DNA of 64,000 nucleotides, taken from the NCBI RefSeq assembly GCF_004799445.1, contig NZ_SSNA01000018.1, positions 1-64,000 of the forward strand, read 5' to 3'. Both the position numbers and the translations under genes were made by a program. The first letter of the stretch is position 1, and every line of letters starts with the position of its first letter. The notes below the pieces were generated by a model, which had not been told where the DNA came from, did no database searches, and saw only the letters and a program-made list of their open reading frames with translations. Below are positions 24,750 through 33,778 of the stretch, in pieces. The stretch is from Bradyrhizobium sp. (lineage in GTDB: Bacteria; Pseudomonadota; Alphaproteobacteria; Rhizobiales; Xanthobacteraceae).

Positions 24750-25550
24750 ATGGGAAACGCCACCTCCACCGCGACCGGTCCATGCGACCTGCTCAAAATC
24801 GAGCAGTCGGGCGCGGTGCTCACCGTGGGTCTCAACCGCCCGGCCAAGCGCAATGCGCTGAACGACGGCATCATTCTTGCGATCCAGGATTGCTTTTCGA
24901 ATCTTCCGGAAGGGACAGGCGCCGTGGTGATCCACGGCATCGGCGATCACTTCTCGTCGGGTCTCGATCTGTCGGAACTGACCGAGCACGATGCGACCGA
25001 TGGCCTGCGGCATTCGCAGATGTGGCATCGGGTGTTCGATCGCATTCAATATAGCCCCGTCCCGGTCATCGCCGCGCTTCGCGGCGCGGTGATCGGCGGC
25101 GGGCTGGAACTCGCCTGTGCCGCGCATATTCGCGTCGCCGAGCCCAGCGCCTATTTCGCGCTGCCCGAGGGCCAGCGCGGCATCTTCGTCGGCGGCGGCG
25201 GATCGGTGCGCCTGCCGCGCCTGATCGGCGTCAGCCGGATGACCGACATGATGCTCACCGGGCGGGTTTATTCGGCGACCGAGGGTGCGGCCTATGGTTT
25301 TGCGCAGTATCTTGTCGGGGAGGGCGAGGCGCTGGCCAAGGCGATGGAACTGGCCGCTCGGATCGCGAATAACGCGCCGCTGACGAATTTCGCGGTGCTG
25401 CAGGCGTTGCCGATGATCGCCGAGGCCAATCCGCAAACCGGCCTCTTGATGGAGTCCCTGATGGCTACCGTGGCGCAGAGCGACAAGGAGGCCAAGCTGC
25501 GGATCCGTGCGTTCCTCGATCGCAAGACCGCCAAGGTAAAGCCCACGTAA
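24750..25550 (+). CDS. couB: Hydroxycinnamoyl-CoA hydratase (crotonase family)
   Basis: This 266-aa crotonase has an intact active site: the oxyanion region HFSSGLDL at about 67-74, Glu120 in GGGLELA, and Glu140 in ALPEGQRG, the two residues that add water across an enoyl-CoA. Placed 1 bp before the coumaroyl/feruloyl-CoA ligase, it should hydrate the side chain of p-coumaroyl- or feruloyl-CoA. Whether it then cleaves to an aldehyde and acetyl-CoA (hydratase-lyase) or leaves the 3-hydroxyacyl-CoA for the SDR cannot be told from sequence. The layout matches couB of R. palustris. Confidence 0.88.
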   Translation: MGNATSTATGPCDLLKIEQSGAVLTVGLNRPAKRNALNDGIILAIQDCFSNLPEGTGAVVIHGIGDHFSSGLDLSELTEHDATDGLRHSQMWHRVFDRIQYSPVPVIAALRGAVIGGGLELACAAHIRVAEPSAYFALPEGQRGIFVGGGGSVRLPRLIGVSRMTDMMLTGRVYSATEGAAYGFAQYLVGEGEALAKAMELAARIANNAPLTNFAVLQALPMIAEANPQTGLLMESLMATVAQSDKEAKLRIRAFLDRKTAKVKPT

Positions 25551-25551
25551 C

Positions 25552-27450
25552 ATGAGCGCCAGACCCGACATCTCCGAGCCGAGCAGAGGCGACGCGCCGG
25601 CGCCCGGCGTCAAGGCGTATCCGTTGCGCGCGATTTCGTTCTGCGATCCCGCGGTGTCGATCGAGCGTCGCGCCGACGGCGTGATCTATCTCCGGCCGCA
25701 GACGGCGCTCGGCGACTATCCGGGCCGGCTGACCGACCGGCTGCACCACTGGGCGGACGCCGCTCCGGACCGTATCTTCATGGCGGAGCGCGATCCGGGC
25801 GGCGGCTGGCGGCAAATCACCTACGCGGAATTGCTCACCTCGATCCGGCATATCGCCTCCGGCCTGCTGGCGCGCGATCTATCGGCTGAGAAGCCGGTCG
25901 TCATTCTCTCCGGCAATTCGATCGACCACGCGCTGGTCGCGTTCGGCGCCTTGTATGCGGGAATTCCGTTCTGCCCGGTATCGCCGGCCTATTCGCTGGT
26001 GTCGAAGGACTACGGCAAGCTTTCCTATCTGATGAAACTCTTGACCCCTGGTCTGGTCTTCGCCGACGACGCGGATAAATTCACCGACGCGCTCGAAGCC
26101 AATGTTCCCGTCGGAACCGAGATCGCCGCCTCCTTTGGCACGGTGCGCAACCGCGATGTGACCATGCTCGCCGATTTGATGGCGACGCCGCTTTATCGCG
26201 GCCTCGATGCGGCACATCAGGCCATCGGCCCCGAACGAATCGCCAAATTCCTGCTGACCTCAGGTTCGACCGGCAATCCGAAGGCGGTCATCAATACCCA
26301 GGCGATGATGTGCGCCAACCAGGTGATGATCCGGGAAACCATGGCGTTCCTGAAGGACGAACCGCCTGTGATCGTCGACTGGCTGCCGTGGAATCACACC
26401 TTTGGCGGCAATCACAATATCGGGCTGACGCTCTACAACGGCGGCTCGATGTATCTCGACGCCGGCAAGCCGATGCCCGGCGGCATCGAGGAGACGGTGC
26501 GCAATCTTCGCGAGATTTCGCCGACGGTCTATTTCAACGTGCCCAAGGGATATGAGTCGCTGCTACCCTATTTGCGGGATGATTCCGCGCTGCGCGCCAA
26601 ATTCTTCCATCGGTTGCATGCGATGTTCTTCTCCGGTGCCGCAATGTCCCCGTTCGTCTGGAACAGCCTCGATGAACTTGCCGTGCGGGAGACGGGATCT
26701 CGCGTGCCGATGCTGACGGGGTTGGGCGCCACCGAGACCGCGCCGTTCTTCATGTCGGCCAACCCGCTGACCAGCCGCTCCGGCCATGTCGGGCTTCCGG
26801 TCCCCGGCAACGAGGCGAAGCTCGTTCCGAACAACGGCAAGCTCGAGGTTCGCGCCCGCGGACCGAATGTCACGCCGGGCTACTGGCGTCAGCCTGAGTT
26901 GACGGCGGCCGCCTTCGACGAGGAAGGTTTCTACAAGCTCGGTGACGCGATCAAGCCGGCCATTGCCGACGATTTCAATGCCGGATTCGACTTCGACGGC
27001 CGTATCGCCGAGGACTTCAAACTGGCCAGCGGCACCTGGGTCAGCGTCGGGCCTTTGCGGGCGCGCTTTATCGCCGGCTGCGCGCCGCTGGTGCGCGATG
27101 TCGTGATCGCCGGCATCAACCGCGACGAGGTATCGGCGCTGGTCGTGCTCGATCTCGACGGTTGCCGTCTGATCAACCCGACGCTTCCGTTCGATGATCT
27201 CGCCGCCATCGCCGGCGATCCCCTGGTCCGCGAGGCGTTTCGCCAGCGGTTTGCACGATTTGTGGCGACCTCGACGGGCTCCTCAATGCGGGTCACCCGC
27301 GCGCTTCTTCTCGATGCGCCGCTGTCGATCGATCACGGCGAAGTCACCGACAAAGGTTCGATCAATCAGCGCGCGGTGCTGGATCATCGCGGCGGCCTGA
27401 TCGAAAAGCTTTATTCGCCAACGCCGGCCGCAGACGTGATAACGCCTTAG
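25552..27450 (+). CDS. couA: Hydroxycinnamate (feruloyl/p-coumaroyl)-CoA ligase
   Basis: The 632-aa adenylate-forming ligase belongs to the long feruloyl-CoA-synthase type. The A3 motif LLTSGSTGNPKAV is at about 235-247, WLPWNHTFGGNHNIG follows, then the A5-like LTGLGATETAP and GYWRQPELTAAAFDEEGFYKLGD, and the C-terminal Lys is in HGEVTDKGSINQR. It converts p-coumarate or ferulate plus ATP and CoA to the CoA ester, the compound that releases CouR-type repressors in R. palustris. It starts 1 bp after couB. Longer than ordinary acyl-CoA ligases (about 510-560 aa), as expected for this subgroup. Confidence 0.9.
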   Translation: MSARPDISEPSRGDAPAPGVKAYPLRAISFCDPAVSIERRADGVIYLRPQTALGDYPGRLTDRLHHWADAAPDRIFMAERDPGGGWRQITYAELLTSIRHIASGLLARDLSAEKPVVILSGNSIDHALVAFGALYAGIPFCPVSPAYSLVSKDYGKLSYLMKLLTPGLVFADDADKFTDALEANVPVGTEIAASFGTVRNRDVTMLADLMATPLYRGLDAAHQAIGPERIAKFLLTSGSTGNPKAVINTQAMMCANQVMIRETMAFLKDEPPVIVDWLPWNHTFGGNHNIGLTLYNGGSMYLDAGKPMPGGIEETVRNLREISPTVYFNVPKGYESLLPYLRDDSALRAKFFHRLHAMFFSGAAMSPFVWNSLDELAVRETGSRVPMLTGLGATETAPFFMSANPLTSRSGHVGLPVPGNEAKLVPNNGKLEVRARGPNVTPGYWRQPELTAAAFDEEGFYKLGDAIKPAIADDFNAGFDFDGRIAEDFKLASGTWVSVGPLRARFIAGCAPLVRDVVIAGINRDEVSALVVLDLDGCRLINPTLPFDDLAAIAGDPLVREAFRQRFARFVATSTGSSMRVTRALLLDAPLSIDHGEVTDKGSINQRAVLDHRGGLIEKLYSPTPAADVITP

Positions 27451-27523
27451 AGCATGAGCCGGAAAAGTGGGAACCGGTTTTCCCTCGCGACAAACGCGAA
27501 AACGTTTGCGCGGAGATCATGCT
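27450..27523. repeat. GAGCATGA...ATCATGCT repeat
   Basis: GAGCATGAGCCGGAAAAGTG, GGAACCGGTTTTCCC, then AAACGCGAAAACGTTTGCG and AGATCATGCT. The outer arms (AGCATGA / TCATGCT) and the inner GGAACCGGTTTTCC are inverted. This resembles a very common Rhizobiales intergenic element. It lies between couA and the SDR gene. Confidence 0.7.
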
Positions 27524-27569
27524 TAAACAAAGATCTAGCCAAAGAACCATTCGCTTTTAGGAGGAAACC

Positions 27570-28331
27570 ATGCAGTTGAAGGATCAGGCCGCCATCGTCA
27601 CCGGCGGGGCATCGGGATTGGGCGCCGCCACCGCGCGCAGGCTGGCCGCGCAGGGCGCCAAAGTCGCGGTATGCGACCTCAACGCCAAGCTCGCCGAGAC
27701 CGTCGCCGCCGAGATTGGCGGTGTCGCCGTGATCTGCGACGTCTCTGATGCGGCTTCGGCGGAGGCCGCCGTCGCTGCCGCGGCCAAGGCCCATGGTCCG
27801 GCTCGGGTGCTGGTGAACTGCGCCGGCATCGGCGTCGCCAAGCGGGTGATCGGCCGCGACGGCCCGATGCCGCTTGCCGAATTCGACAAGGTGATCAGGG
27901 TCAACCTGATCGGCTCGTTCAACATGCTGCGGCTTGCGACCGCGGAAATGTCGAAGCTGGAGCCGCTCTCGACCGGGGAGCGTGGCGTCGTGATTTCCAC
28001 CGCGTCGATCGCGGCCTATGACGGCCAGATCGGACAATCGGCCTATTCGGCGTCGAAGGGCGGCATCGTCGCGATGACGCTGCCGATCGCGCGCGAACTG
28101 TCGCAGTTCGGGATTCGCGTGCTGGCGATCGCGCCGGGGCTGTTCCTGACGCCGCTGTTGTCAAATCTGCCGCAGGAGGCGCAGGACTCGCTCGCCGCGG
28201 CGATCCCGTTTCCGCGCCGGCTCGGTCATGCCGACGAATTTGCGTCGCTGGTGCTGCACATGATCGACAACCCCTATCTCAATGGCGAGGTGGTGCGGCT
28301 CGACGCTTCGCTCCGCATGGCGCCGCGCTAG
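27570..28331 (+). CDS. SDR family 3-hydroxyacyl-CoA dehydrogenase-like protein
   Basis: This 253-aa SDR has TGGASGLG at 11-18, NCAG at about 83-86, and Ser146, Tyr159 and Lys163 in the catalytic positions. AGGAGG precedes the ATG. It is colinear with the SDR at 5566 and shares long identical blocks. In this locus it would oxidise the hydrated hydroxycinnamoyl-CoA to the beta-keto thioester, and the thioesterase gene follows 9 bp later. A beta-ketothiolase for the next step is not in the locus; the window's thiolases are at 3478 and 52018. Confidence 0.88.
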   Translation: MQLKDQAAIVTGGASGLGAATARRLAAQGAKVAVCDLNAKLAETVAAEIGGVAVICDVSDAASAEAAVAAAAKAHGPARVLVNCAGIGVAKRVIGRDGPMPLAEFDKVIRVNLIGSFNMLRLATAEMSKLEPLSTGERGVVISTASIAAYDGQIGQSAYSASKGGIVAMTLPIARELSQFGIRVLAIAPGLFLTPLLSNLPQEAQDSLAAAIPFPRRLGHADEFASLVLHMIDNPYLNGEVVRLDASLRMAPR

Positions 28332-28340
28332 GGCAATTGC

Positions 28341-28760
28341 ATGTTCGTCAACCGCAGGGATGTGCAAATTCAGTGGGGCGATTGCGATCCCGCCAACATC
28401 GTCTATTACCCGCGCTACTTCGAGATGTTCGACGACTCGACCTCGATCCTGTTCGAGGCGGCCGGCTTTTCCAAGCAAAACATTGTCAGGAAATACGGGC
28501 TGGTCGGCATTCCCATGGTCGATACGCGGGCGAAGTTCTATATCGCCTCGACCCACGGCGACTGGATCACGATCGAAAGCCGGGTCGAGAGTTTCAAGCG
28601 ATCGAGTTTCGAGGTGACCCACAAGGTATTCAAGGGCGAGGCGCTGGCGATTGAGGCGTTTGAGACCCGCGTGCTGGTCGGACATCACCCGGACGATCCG
28701 TCGCGGCTGAAATCGGCCGCGGTGCCGGAGGAGATCGTTGCGAAATTCATGCAGGGCTGA
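28341..28760 (+). CDS. 4-Hydroxybenzoyl-CoA thioesterase-like hotdog protein
   Basis: This 139-aa hotdog-fold thioesterase has the N-terminal signature IQWGDCDPANIVYYPRYFEMFD. Asp16 corresponds to the catalytic Asp of 4-hydroxybenzoyl-CoA thioesterase (DPAGIVFF motif in Pseudomonas CBS3). It should hydrolyse 4-hydroxybenzoyl-CoA (or vanilloyl-CoA) to the free acid and CoA, supplying 4-hydroxybenzoate to PobA at 19798. It follows the SDR gene by 9 bp in one transcription unit. Confidence 0.88.
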   Translation: MFVNRRDVQIQWGDCDPANIVYYPRYFEMFDDSTSILFEAAGFSKQNIVRKYGLVGIPMVDTRAKFYIASTHGDWITIESRVESFKRSSFEVTHKVFKGEALAIEAFETRVLVGHHPDDPSRLKSAAVPEEIVAKFMQG

Positions 28761-28846
28761 CCCCAGCCGGCGCATGATCTAAAGAAGGGGTCGAATGACC
28801 CGCCGATTCTTGATTAGACCAGCAACAACATCCACGGGAGGAATGC

Positions 28847-29995
28847 ATGAAAAAGCTCCGTCTGTCCGTCGCCGTTGCGGCGGCCCTCGTGCTGCCGGCG
28901 CTGCCTGCAACCGCGCAAACCAGTGAAATCACCATCGGCATCTCGATCTGCACCACGGGGCCTGCGGCGGCGTTGGGCATCCCGGAGCGCAACGCGCTTG
29001 AGTTCGTGCCGAAGGAAATCAGCGGCGTGCCGCTCAAGGTCATCGTTCTCGACGACGGCGGCGATCCGACAAGTGCCACCACCAATGCGCGTCGTTTCGT
29101 TACCGAATCCAAAGCCGACATCATCATGGGATCGTCGACGACGCCGCCGACCATCGCCGTGTCCAACGTCGCCAACGAGGCGGGCATTCCCCATATCGGC
29201 CTGGCGCCGTTCCCGATCACGCCGGAGCGGGCGAAATGGTCGGTGTCGATGCCGCAGCCGATCCCGATCATGGGCAAGGTGCTGTACCAGCACATGAAGG
29301 CGCATGACGTCAAAACCGTCGGCTATATCGGCTACTCCGATTCCTATGGCGACCTCTGGTTCAACGACTTCAAGTCCCAGGGCGTGCCGATGGGCATGAC
29401 GCTGGTCGATGAAGAGCGTTTTGCGCGGCCGGATACCTCGGTCGCGGGGCAGGTGCTGAAGCTGGTCGCCGCCAATCCGGATGCCATCCTGATTGGCGCG
29501 TCCGGTACCGCGGCAGGCTTGCCGCAGACGGCGCTTCGCGAGCGCGGTTACAGGGGCCTGATCTACCAGACCCACGGCGCCGCCAGCATGGACTTCATCC
29601 GCATCGCGGGACCGGCGGCCGAGGGCGTGATCATGGCGTCGGGTCCGGTGATGGATCCCGAGGACCAGCCCGACAGCGCGCTGACCAGGAAGCCGGGGCT
29701 GGCGCTCAACAAGGCTTATGAGGCCAAGTATGGCCCCAACAGCCGTAGCCAATTCGCCGGACATTCCTACGACGCGTTTTTGGTGCTCGAACGCGTCATC
29801 CCGGTCGCGCTGAAGAAGGCGAAGCCGGGAACGCCGGAATTCCGTGAGGCGATTCGCCAGGCGCTGTTGAGCGAGCGCGACATCGCCGCCAGCCAGGGCG
29901 TCTATAACTTCACCGAAAAGGATCGCTACGGTCTTGACGATCGCTCGCGCATCATCCTGACGGTGAAAAACGGCAAATACGTCCCGGCGATGTGA
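28847..29995 (+). CDS. couP: ABC transporter solute-binding protein for aromatic acids
   Basis: This 382-aa periplasmic binding protein of the branched-chain amino-acid (type I, LivJ/K) fold has a signal peptide at 1 to about 22 (MKKLRLSVAVAA..PATAQ). EITIGISICTTGPAAALGIPERN forms the ligand-pocket start and LDDGGDPTSATTNARRFV follows. Beside the CoA ligase and a Liv-type ABC transporter under a MarR gene, it matches CouP of the R. palustris CouPSTU hydroxycinnamate importer. It is the last gene of the plus-strand run and converges on the ATPase gene at 30125. Confidence 0.88.
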   Translation: MKKLRLSVAVAAALVLPALPATAQTSEITIGISICTTGPAAALGIPERNALEFVPKEISGVPLKVIVLDDGGDPTSATTNARRFVTESKADIIMGSSTTPPTIAVSNVANEAGIPHIGLAPFPITPERAKWSVSMPQPIPIMGKVLYQHMKAHDVKTVGYIGYSDSYGDLWFNDFKSQGVPMGMTLVDEERFARPDTSVAGQVLKLVAANPDAILIGASGTAAGLPQTALRERGYRGLIYQTHGAASMDFIRIAGPAAEGVIMASGPVMDPEDQPDSALTRKPGLALNKAYEAKYGPNSRSQFAGHSYDAFLVLERVIPVALKKAKPGTPEFREAIRQALLSERDIAASQGVYNFTEKDRYGLDDRSRIILTVKNGKYVPAM

Positions 29996-30017
29996 GGGGT
30001 CCCTTCCGACGGATATC

Positions 30018-30114
30018 GTAGGGTGGGCAAAGCGAAGCGTGCCCACCTTTTCAGCGATTGTCCTCGGAAAAAAGATGGTGGGCACGGCGCGAAATGCGCC
30101 TTTGCCCACCCTAG
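30018..30114. repeat. GTAGGGTGGGC inverted repeat at convergent gene ends
   Basis: GTAGGGTGGGCAAAGCGAAG at the left and CGCCTTTGCCCACCCTA at the right are inverted, and the inner arms GTGCCCACC and GGTGGGCAC also pair. A nested hairpin between the converging couP and ATPase genes probably acts as a bidirectional terminator. It is also a dispersed repeat type (GGTGGGCAAAG) known from related genomes. Confidence 0.65.
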
Positions 30115-30124
30115 GCCTGGCGGC

Positions 30125-30868
30125 TTAAATCCCGCTCGCTTCGTTCTGCGCAAAGCCGAGATAGCTCGCGGCGATGCGTGCGTCGGCCGCGACCGCTTTC
30201 GCCGGCCCATCCAGGATGAACTCACCGAGCTCCATCACATAGGCGCGGTTGGCGAATTGCAGGGCGGCCTGCGCGTTCTGCTCCACCAGCAGCACCGATA
30301 CGCCGCTGGCGCGCAACTCGCCGATGGTGCGGAAGATATCGGCGACGATGATCGGCGCCAAACCGAGACTGGGCTCGTCCAGCATCAACAGCTTTGGTGC
30401 GCCCATCAGGGCGCGGCCCATCGCCAGCATTTGCTGCTCGCCGCCGGACAGCGTTGCCGCGAGCTGCCTGCGCCGCTCCTTCAGTCGCGGAAACAGCGCG
30501 TAGACGCGCTCAAGCGATCTGGCCGCTTCAGCCTTTGCGATCCGGAACGCACCGAGTTGCAGATTGTCCTCGATGCTCATGGCACCGAACAGCTCGCGAT
30601 GCTCCGGCACCAGGCACAAGCCCGCCGCGACCCGGTCCTCGATCTCAAGCCGCGCGATGTCTTGCCCTGCGAAAGTCACGCGGCCCTTCAGCGGCAGGAT
30701 CCCCATGACGGCATTCAACAGCGTGGTCTTGCCGGCGCCGTTGGCGCCGATGATGGTGACGATCTCGTTTTCGGCGACATCGAGCGACACCCCGCGGACG
30801 GCCTCGACCTTGCCATAGGCGATGTGCGCCCCGGTGACCTGCAGCAGCGCGCTTGGTCCGGGATTCAT
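30125..30868 (-). CDS. ABC transporter ATP-binding protein (LivF type)
   Basis: This 247-aa ATPase has Walker A GANGAGKT at 41-48, signature LSGGEQQML, Walker B LLMLDEPSLGLAP, and the switch His/Gln region LLVEQNAQAAL, all typical of LivF. It powers the importer whose membrane parts are encoded just upstream on the same strand. Its ATGA start overlaps the stop of the permease-ATPase fusion by 4 bp, so the two are translationally coupled. It corresponds to one subunit of a CouPSTU-like hydroxycinnamate importer; I do not assign the letter. Confidence 0.92.
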   Translation of the reverse strand: MNPGPSALLQVTGAHIAYGKVEAVRGVSLDVAENEIVTIIGANGAGKTTLLNAVMGILPLKGRVTFAGQDIARLEIEDRVAAGLCLVPEHRELFGAMSIEDNLQLGAFRIAKAEAARSLERVYALFPRLKERRRQLAATLSGGEQQMLAMGRALMGAPKLLMLDEPSLGLAPIIVADIFRTIGELRASGVSVLLVEQNAQAALQFANRAYVMELGEFILDGPAKAVAADARIAASYLGFAQNEASGI

Positions 30869-32634
30869 GCGACGGCTCCGAGATAGGCCCTGATCACGTC
30901 GGGGTTGGCCTTGATCGCCTCCGGCGTGCCTTCGGCGATCTTGGTGCCGAAGTCGAGCACCACGATGCGATCGGCCAGATCCATCACGAATCCCATGTCG
31001 TGCTCCACCAGCAGCACCGACATGCCGCCGTCGCGAAGCTGGCGCAGCAGGTTGGCGAGCTGTTGCTTTTCCAGGTGCCGCAAGCCCGCGGCCGGCTCGT
31101 CGAGCAACAGCAGCATCGGATCGACGCAGAGCGCGCGCGCGATCTCGACGATGCGCTGCTGGCCAAGCGCCAGGCTGCCTGCCAGCGCGTCGATGTGCGC
31201 GGTCAGGCCGACCCGCTCGATCTGGCGCGCGGCTTCCGCCAGCAATTTGGCCTCATCCGCCCGGTCGAGGCGGAACATGCTGGCGAGCGCGCCGGCCTGT
31301 CCGCGCAGATGCGCGCCGATCGCGACGTTTTCCAGAACCGTCATGTCCGGCACCAGCTTGACGTGCTGGAAGGTTCTGGAAATGCCGAGCTTCACCACCT
31401 GTTGCGGGGTCGCGTTGCCGATCTTCCTGCCAAGAACGGAGATCGTGCCCCCGGAGGAGGTGAGCACGCCGGTGATCAGGTTGAAGGTGGTGCTCTTGCC
31501 GGCGCCGTTGGGGCCGATCAGGGCGACGATTTCGCGGGCCTGGACGTCGAAGGAGACGTCGTTGACTGCGATCACGCCGCCGAACTGCTTGCGGGCATGG
31601 TCGACCTGCAGCAGCACGTCCGGAGTTAGCGCGGCCCTGGCGCGCGGCGGCAAGGCAAGCGATGTATCGGGCCGCTTGCGATTTAGCCTGAACGGTATGT
31701 GCGCCGTGAGCCATGGCCACACGCCGGTCGGGGCCAGCTGCAGCAAGGCCACCAGCAGGATGCCGAACACGATGGTCTCGAGCTGGCCCTCGCCATGAAA
31801 GACAAGCGGCAAATAGCTCTGAAGGATTTCCTTCAGGATGACGACAATCGCGGCCCCCAGCACGCCGCCCCAGACATAGCCGGCGCCGCCGACCACGGCG
31901 ATGAAGAGATATTCGATGCCGGCCTGCGCCCCGAACGGGGTGGGATTGGCGGCGCGCTGAAAATGCGCGTAGAGCCAGCCCGACAATCCGGCCAGCACGG
32001 CGGCGTAAATGAAGACCAGAAGCTTGGCGCGCGGGGTCTGGATGCCGAAGGCCTCGGCGGCGACATGTCCGCGCCGCAACGCGCGGATCGCCCGGCCAGT
32101 GCGCGAGTCCAGCAGGTTCATGGTGAGCAACGCGCAGAGCACGACCGCGATCCAGATCGCGAAATAGATCGATCCGGGGTCGATCATCCGCAAGCCGCCG
32201 ATCGCGAGCGGCGGGATGCCGGAGATGCCGTCATTGCGGCCGAGGAATTCCAGCTTGCTGAACAGATAGAACAGGCCGAGGCCCCAGGCGATGGTACCGA
32301 GCGGCAGATAGTGACCCGACAGCCGCACCGTGACGAGGCCGAGCGCCACCGCGGCGATGCCGCTCACCAGCAGCGAGAGCGGCAGCGTCAGCCATGGCGA
32401 GAGGCCATACGTCGTCGTCAGCACCGCCGTGGTGTAGGCGCCGAAGCCGCAGAACGCCGCCTGGCCGAACGATGTCAGACCGCCGACGCCGGTGAGCAGC
32501 ACAAGTCCCATCGCCACCAGCGCGGAAAGCCCGATATTGTCCAAGAGCACGATCCAGAACGGCGGCATGCCGGGGATGAACGGGATCGCCGCCATCACAA
32601 GCGCGAACCCGATGATGGGTAGCCGCTGCGCCAT
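30865..32634 (-). CDS. Fused ABC permease-ATPase (LivM-LivG type)
   Basis: This 589-aa two-domain protein has a LivM-like permease at residues 1 to about 310, with about 8-10 helices and the LTGVGGLTSFGQAAFCGFGAY motif at 49-67. A linker at about 311-340 leads to a LivG-like ATPase to the end, with Walker A GPNGAGKS at 374-381, signature LALGQQRIVEIARAL, and Walker B LLLLDEPAAGL. In most Liv systems these are separate chains, as they are in the second importer in this window (43574 and 46193). The start MAQRLPIIG at 32632-32634 lies 5 bp after the LivH stop. A longer frame reaching 33045 only shadows that gene. Confidence 0.92.
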   Translation of the reverse strand: MAQRLPIIGFALVMAAIPFIPGMPPFWIVLLDNIGLSALVAMGLVLLTGVGGLTSFGQAAFCGFGAYTTAVLTTTYGLSPWLTLPLSLLVSGIAAVALGLVTVRLSGHYLPLGTIAWGLGLFYLFSKLEFLGRNDGISGIPPLAIGGLRMIDPGSIYFAIWIAVVLCALLTMNLLDSRTGRAIRALRRGHVAAEAFGIQTPRAKLLVFIYAAVLAGLSGWLYAHFQRAANPTPFGAQAGIEYLFIAVVGGAGYVWGGVLGAAIVVILKEILQSYLPLVFHGEGQLETIVFGILLVALLQLAPTGVWPWLTAHIPFRLNRKRPDTSLALPPRARAALTPDVLLQVDHARKQFGGVIAVNDVSFDVQAREIVALIGPNGAGKSTTFNLITGVLTSSGGTISVLGRKIGNATPQQVVKLGISRTFQHVKLVPDMTVLENVAIGAHLRGQAGALASMFRLDRADEAKLLAEAARQIERVGLTAHIDALAGSLALGQQRIVEIARALCVDPMLLLLDEPAAGLRHLEKQQLANLLRQLRDGGMSVLLVEHDMGFVMDLADRIVVLDFGTKIAEGTPEAIKANPDVIRAYLGAVA

Positions 32635-32639
32635 CGCGA

Positions 32640-33680
32640 TCAATCTTTCTCTTCCTCGACCGCGGGCGCTGCCAGCGACCGCAGCAAGAGAACCGGAATG
32701 ATCAGCGTGAAGACGATGACTTCCTTGAAATTGCTCGCATAGAACGAGGAGAAGGCTTCCACGCTGCCAACCAGAAGTGCGGCGATCGCGGTCAAGGGGT
32801 AGCTCACGAGGCCGCCGATGATCGCCGCGACGAAGCCTTTCAGGCCGATCAGGAAGCCGGTGTCGTAATACAGCGTCGTGATCGGCACGATCAGGATTCC
32901 CGAAACCGCGCCGATCACGGAAGCCAGCAGGAACGCGATTTGTCCCGACAGCGCGGTTCTGATGCCGACGAGGCGCGCGCCCAGGCGGTTGACGGCGGTG
33001 GCGCGCAGCGCCTTGCCGGTGAGGGTAAAGCCGAAGAAGAGCCAAAGGCCCGCAATCAGCGCGACCGTGACGGCGTAGATGGCGATGCTCTGGCCGGTGA
33101 AGCGCAGCGGATCGACGGTGAAGACGGCATCCGATAGTGCCGGGCCACGCTGGCCCTCGGCGCCGAAGAACACCAGCCCAAAACCCTGCAGCGCGAGATG
33201 GCAGCCGACTGAAGCAATCAGCAGCACCAGCACCGAGGTGTGCGCGATCGGTTGGAACGCGATGCGATAGAGAAACAGCCCGATGGTCCCGACGATCGAC
33301 AGCGACAGCGCGATGTTGACGGCGATCAGATGCTGGCGGCCGGCGAGCGAAGTGGTCAGGGCCAGGATCGCCGCGGGAAGCAGGATATTGATCGCGAAGG
33401 CCCGTCCAAGGAGGGCGGCATGCAGCGACCGGCGGCCGGCGAACAGGTCGAGGCCAAACGCGACGATGCCCATCGCGACCGCCAGCCGCGCCGTGCCCGG
33501 CACCTGACCGGATGACAGCGTGGCGTAGGTCAAGGCGCCATAGGTGACAAACTCGCCCTGCGGAATCAGGATGACCCGCGTGACGGCGAATACCAGTACC
33601 AGCGCAAGCCCGAGCAGTGCATAGATCGCGCCGTTGGTAATGCCGTCCTGTAGCAGGAACAGCATGATCGTCATGTTCAA
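32640..33680 (-). CDS. ABC transporter permease (LivH type)
   Basis: The 346-aa membrane protein has LivH signatures: LLQDGITNGAIYALLGLALVLVFAVTRVILIPQGEFVTYGA at the N-terminus, then further helices and the conserved GLKGFVAAIIGGLVSYPLTAIAALLVG loop near the C-terminus that contacts the ATPase. It is longer than typical LivH (about 290-310) because of extra hydrophobic sequence at about 65-115. It is the first gene of the minus-strand transporter operon and divergent from couR, 185 bp away. Confidence 0.92.
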   Translation of the reverse strand: MNMTIMLFLLQDGITNGAIYALLGLALVLVFAVTRVILIPQGEFVTYGALTYATLSSGQVPGTARLAVAMGIVAFGLDLFAGRRSLHAALLGRAFAINILLPAAILALTTSLAGRQHLIAVNIALSLSIVGTIGLFLYRIAFQPIAHTSVLVLLIASVGCHLALQGFGLVFFGAEGQRGPALSDAVFTVDPLRFTGQSIAIYAVTVALIAGLWLFFGFTLTGKALRATAVNRLGARLVGIRTALSGQIAFLLASVIGAVSGILIVPITTLYYDTGFLIGLKGFVAAIIGGLVSYPLTAIAALLVGSVEAFSSFYASNFKEVIVFTLIIPVLLLRSLAAPAVEEEKD

Positions 33681-33778
33681 GACCGGGCGCTCCCCCTCAT
33701 AGGCCGGGCCGCGCGCGGCCGCGAGGCGCCACCCGGCCGTCCAACAGCAGTTGAAACCTGCCGCCGGTATTTGATATG

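Noticed and set aside
32635..33045. Extension of the permease-ATPase fusion upstream
   Set aside because: Overlaps livH in a different frame and is Arg-rich shadow sequence; LivM homology begins at 32634.
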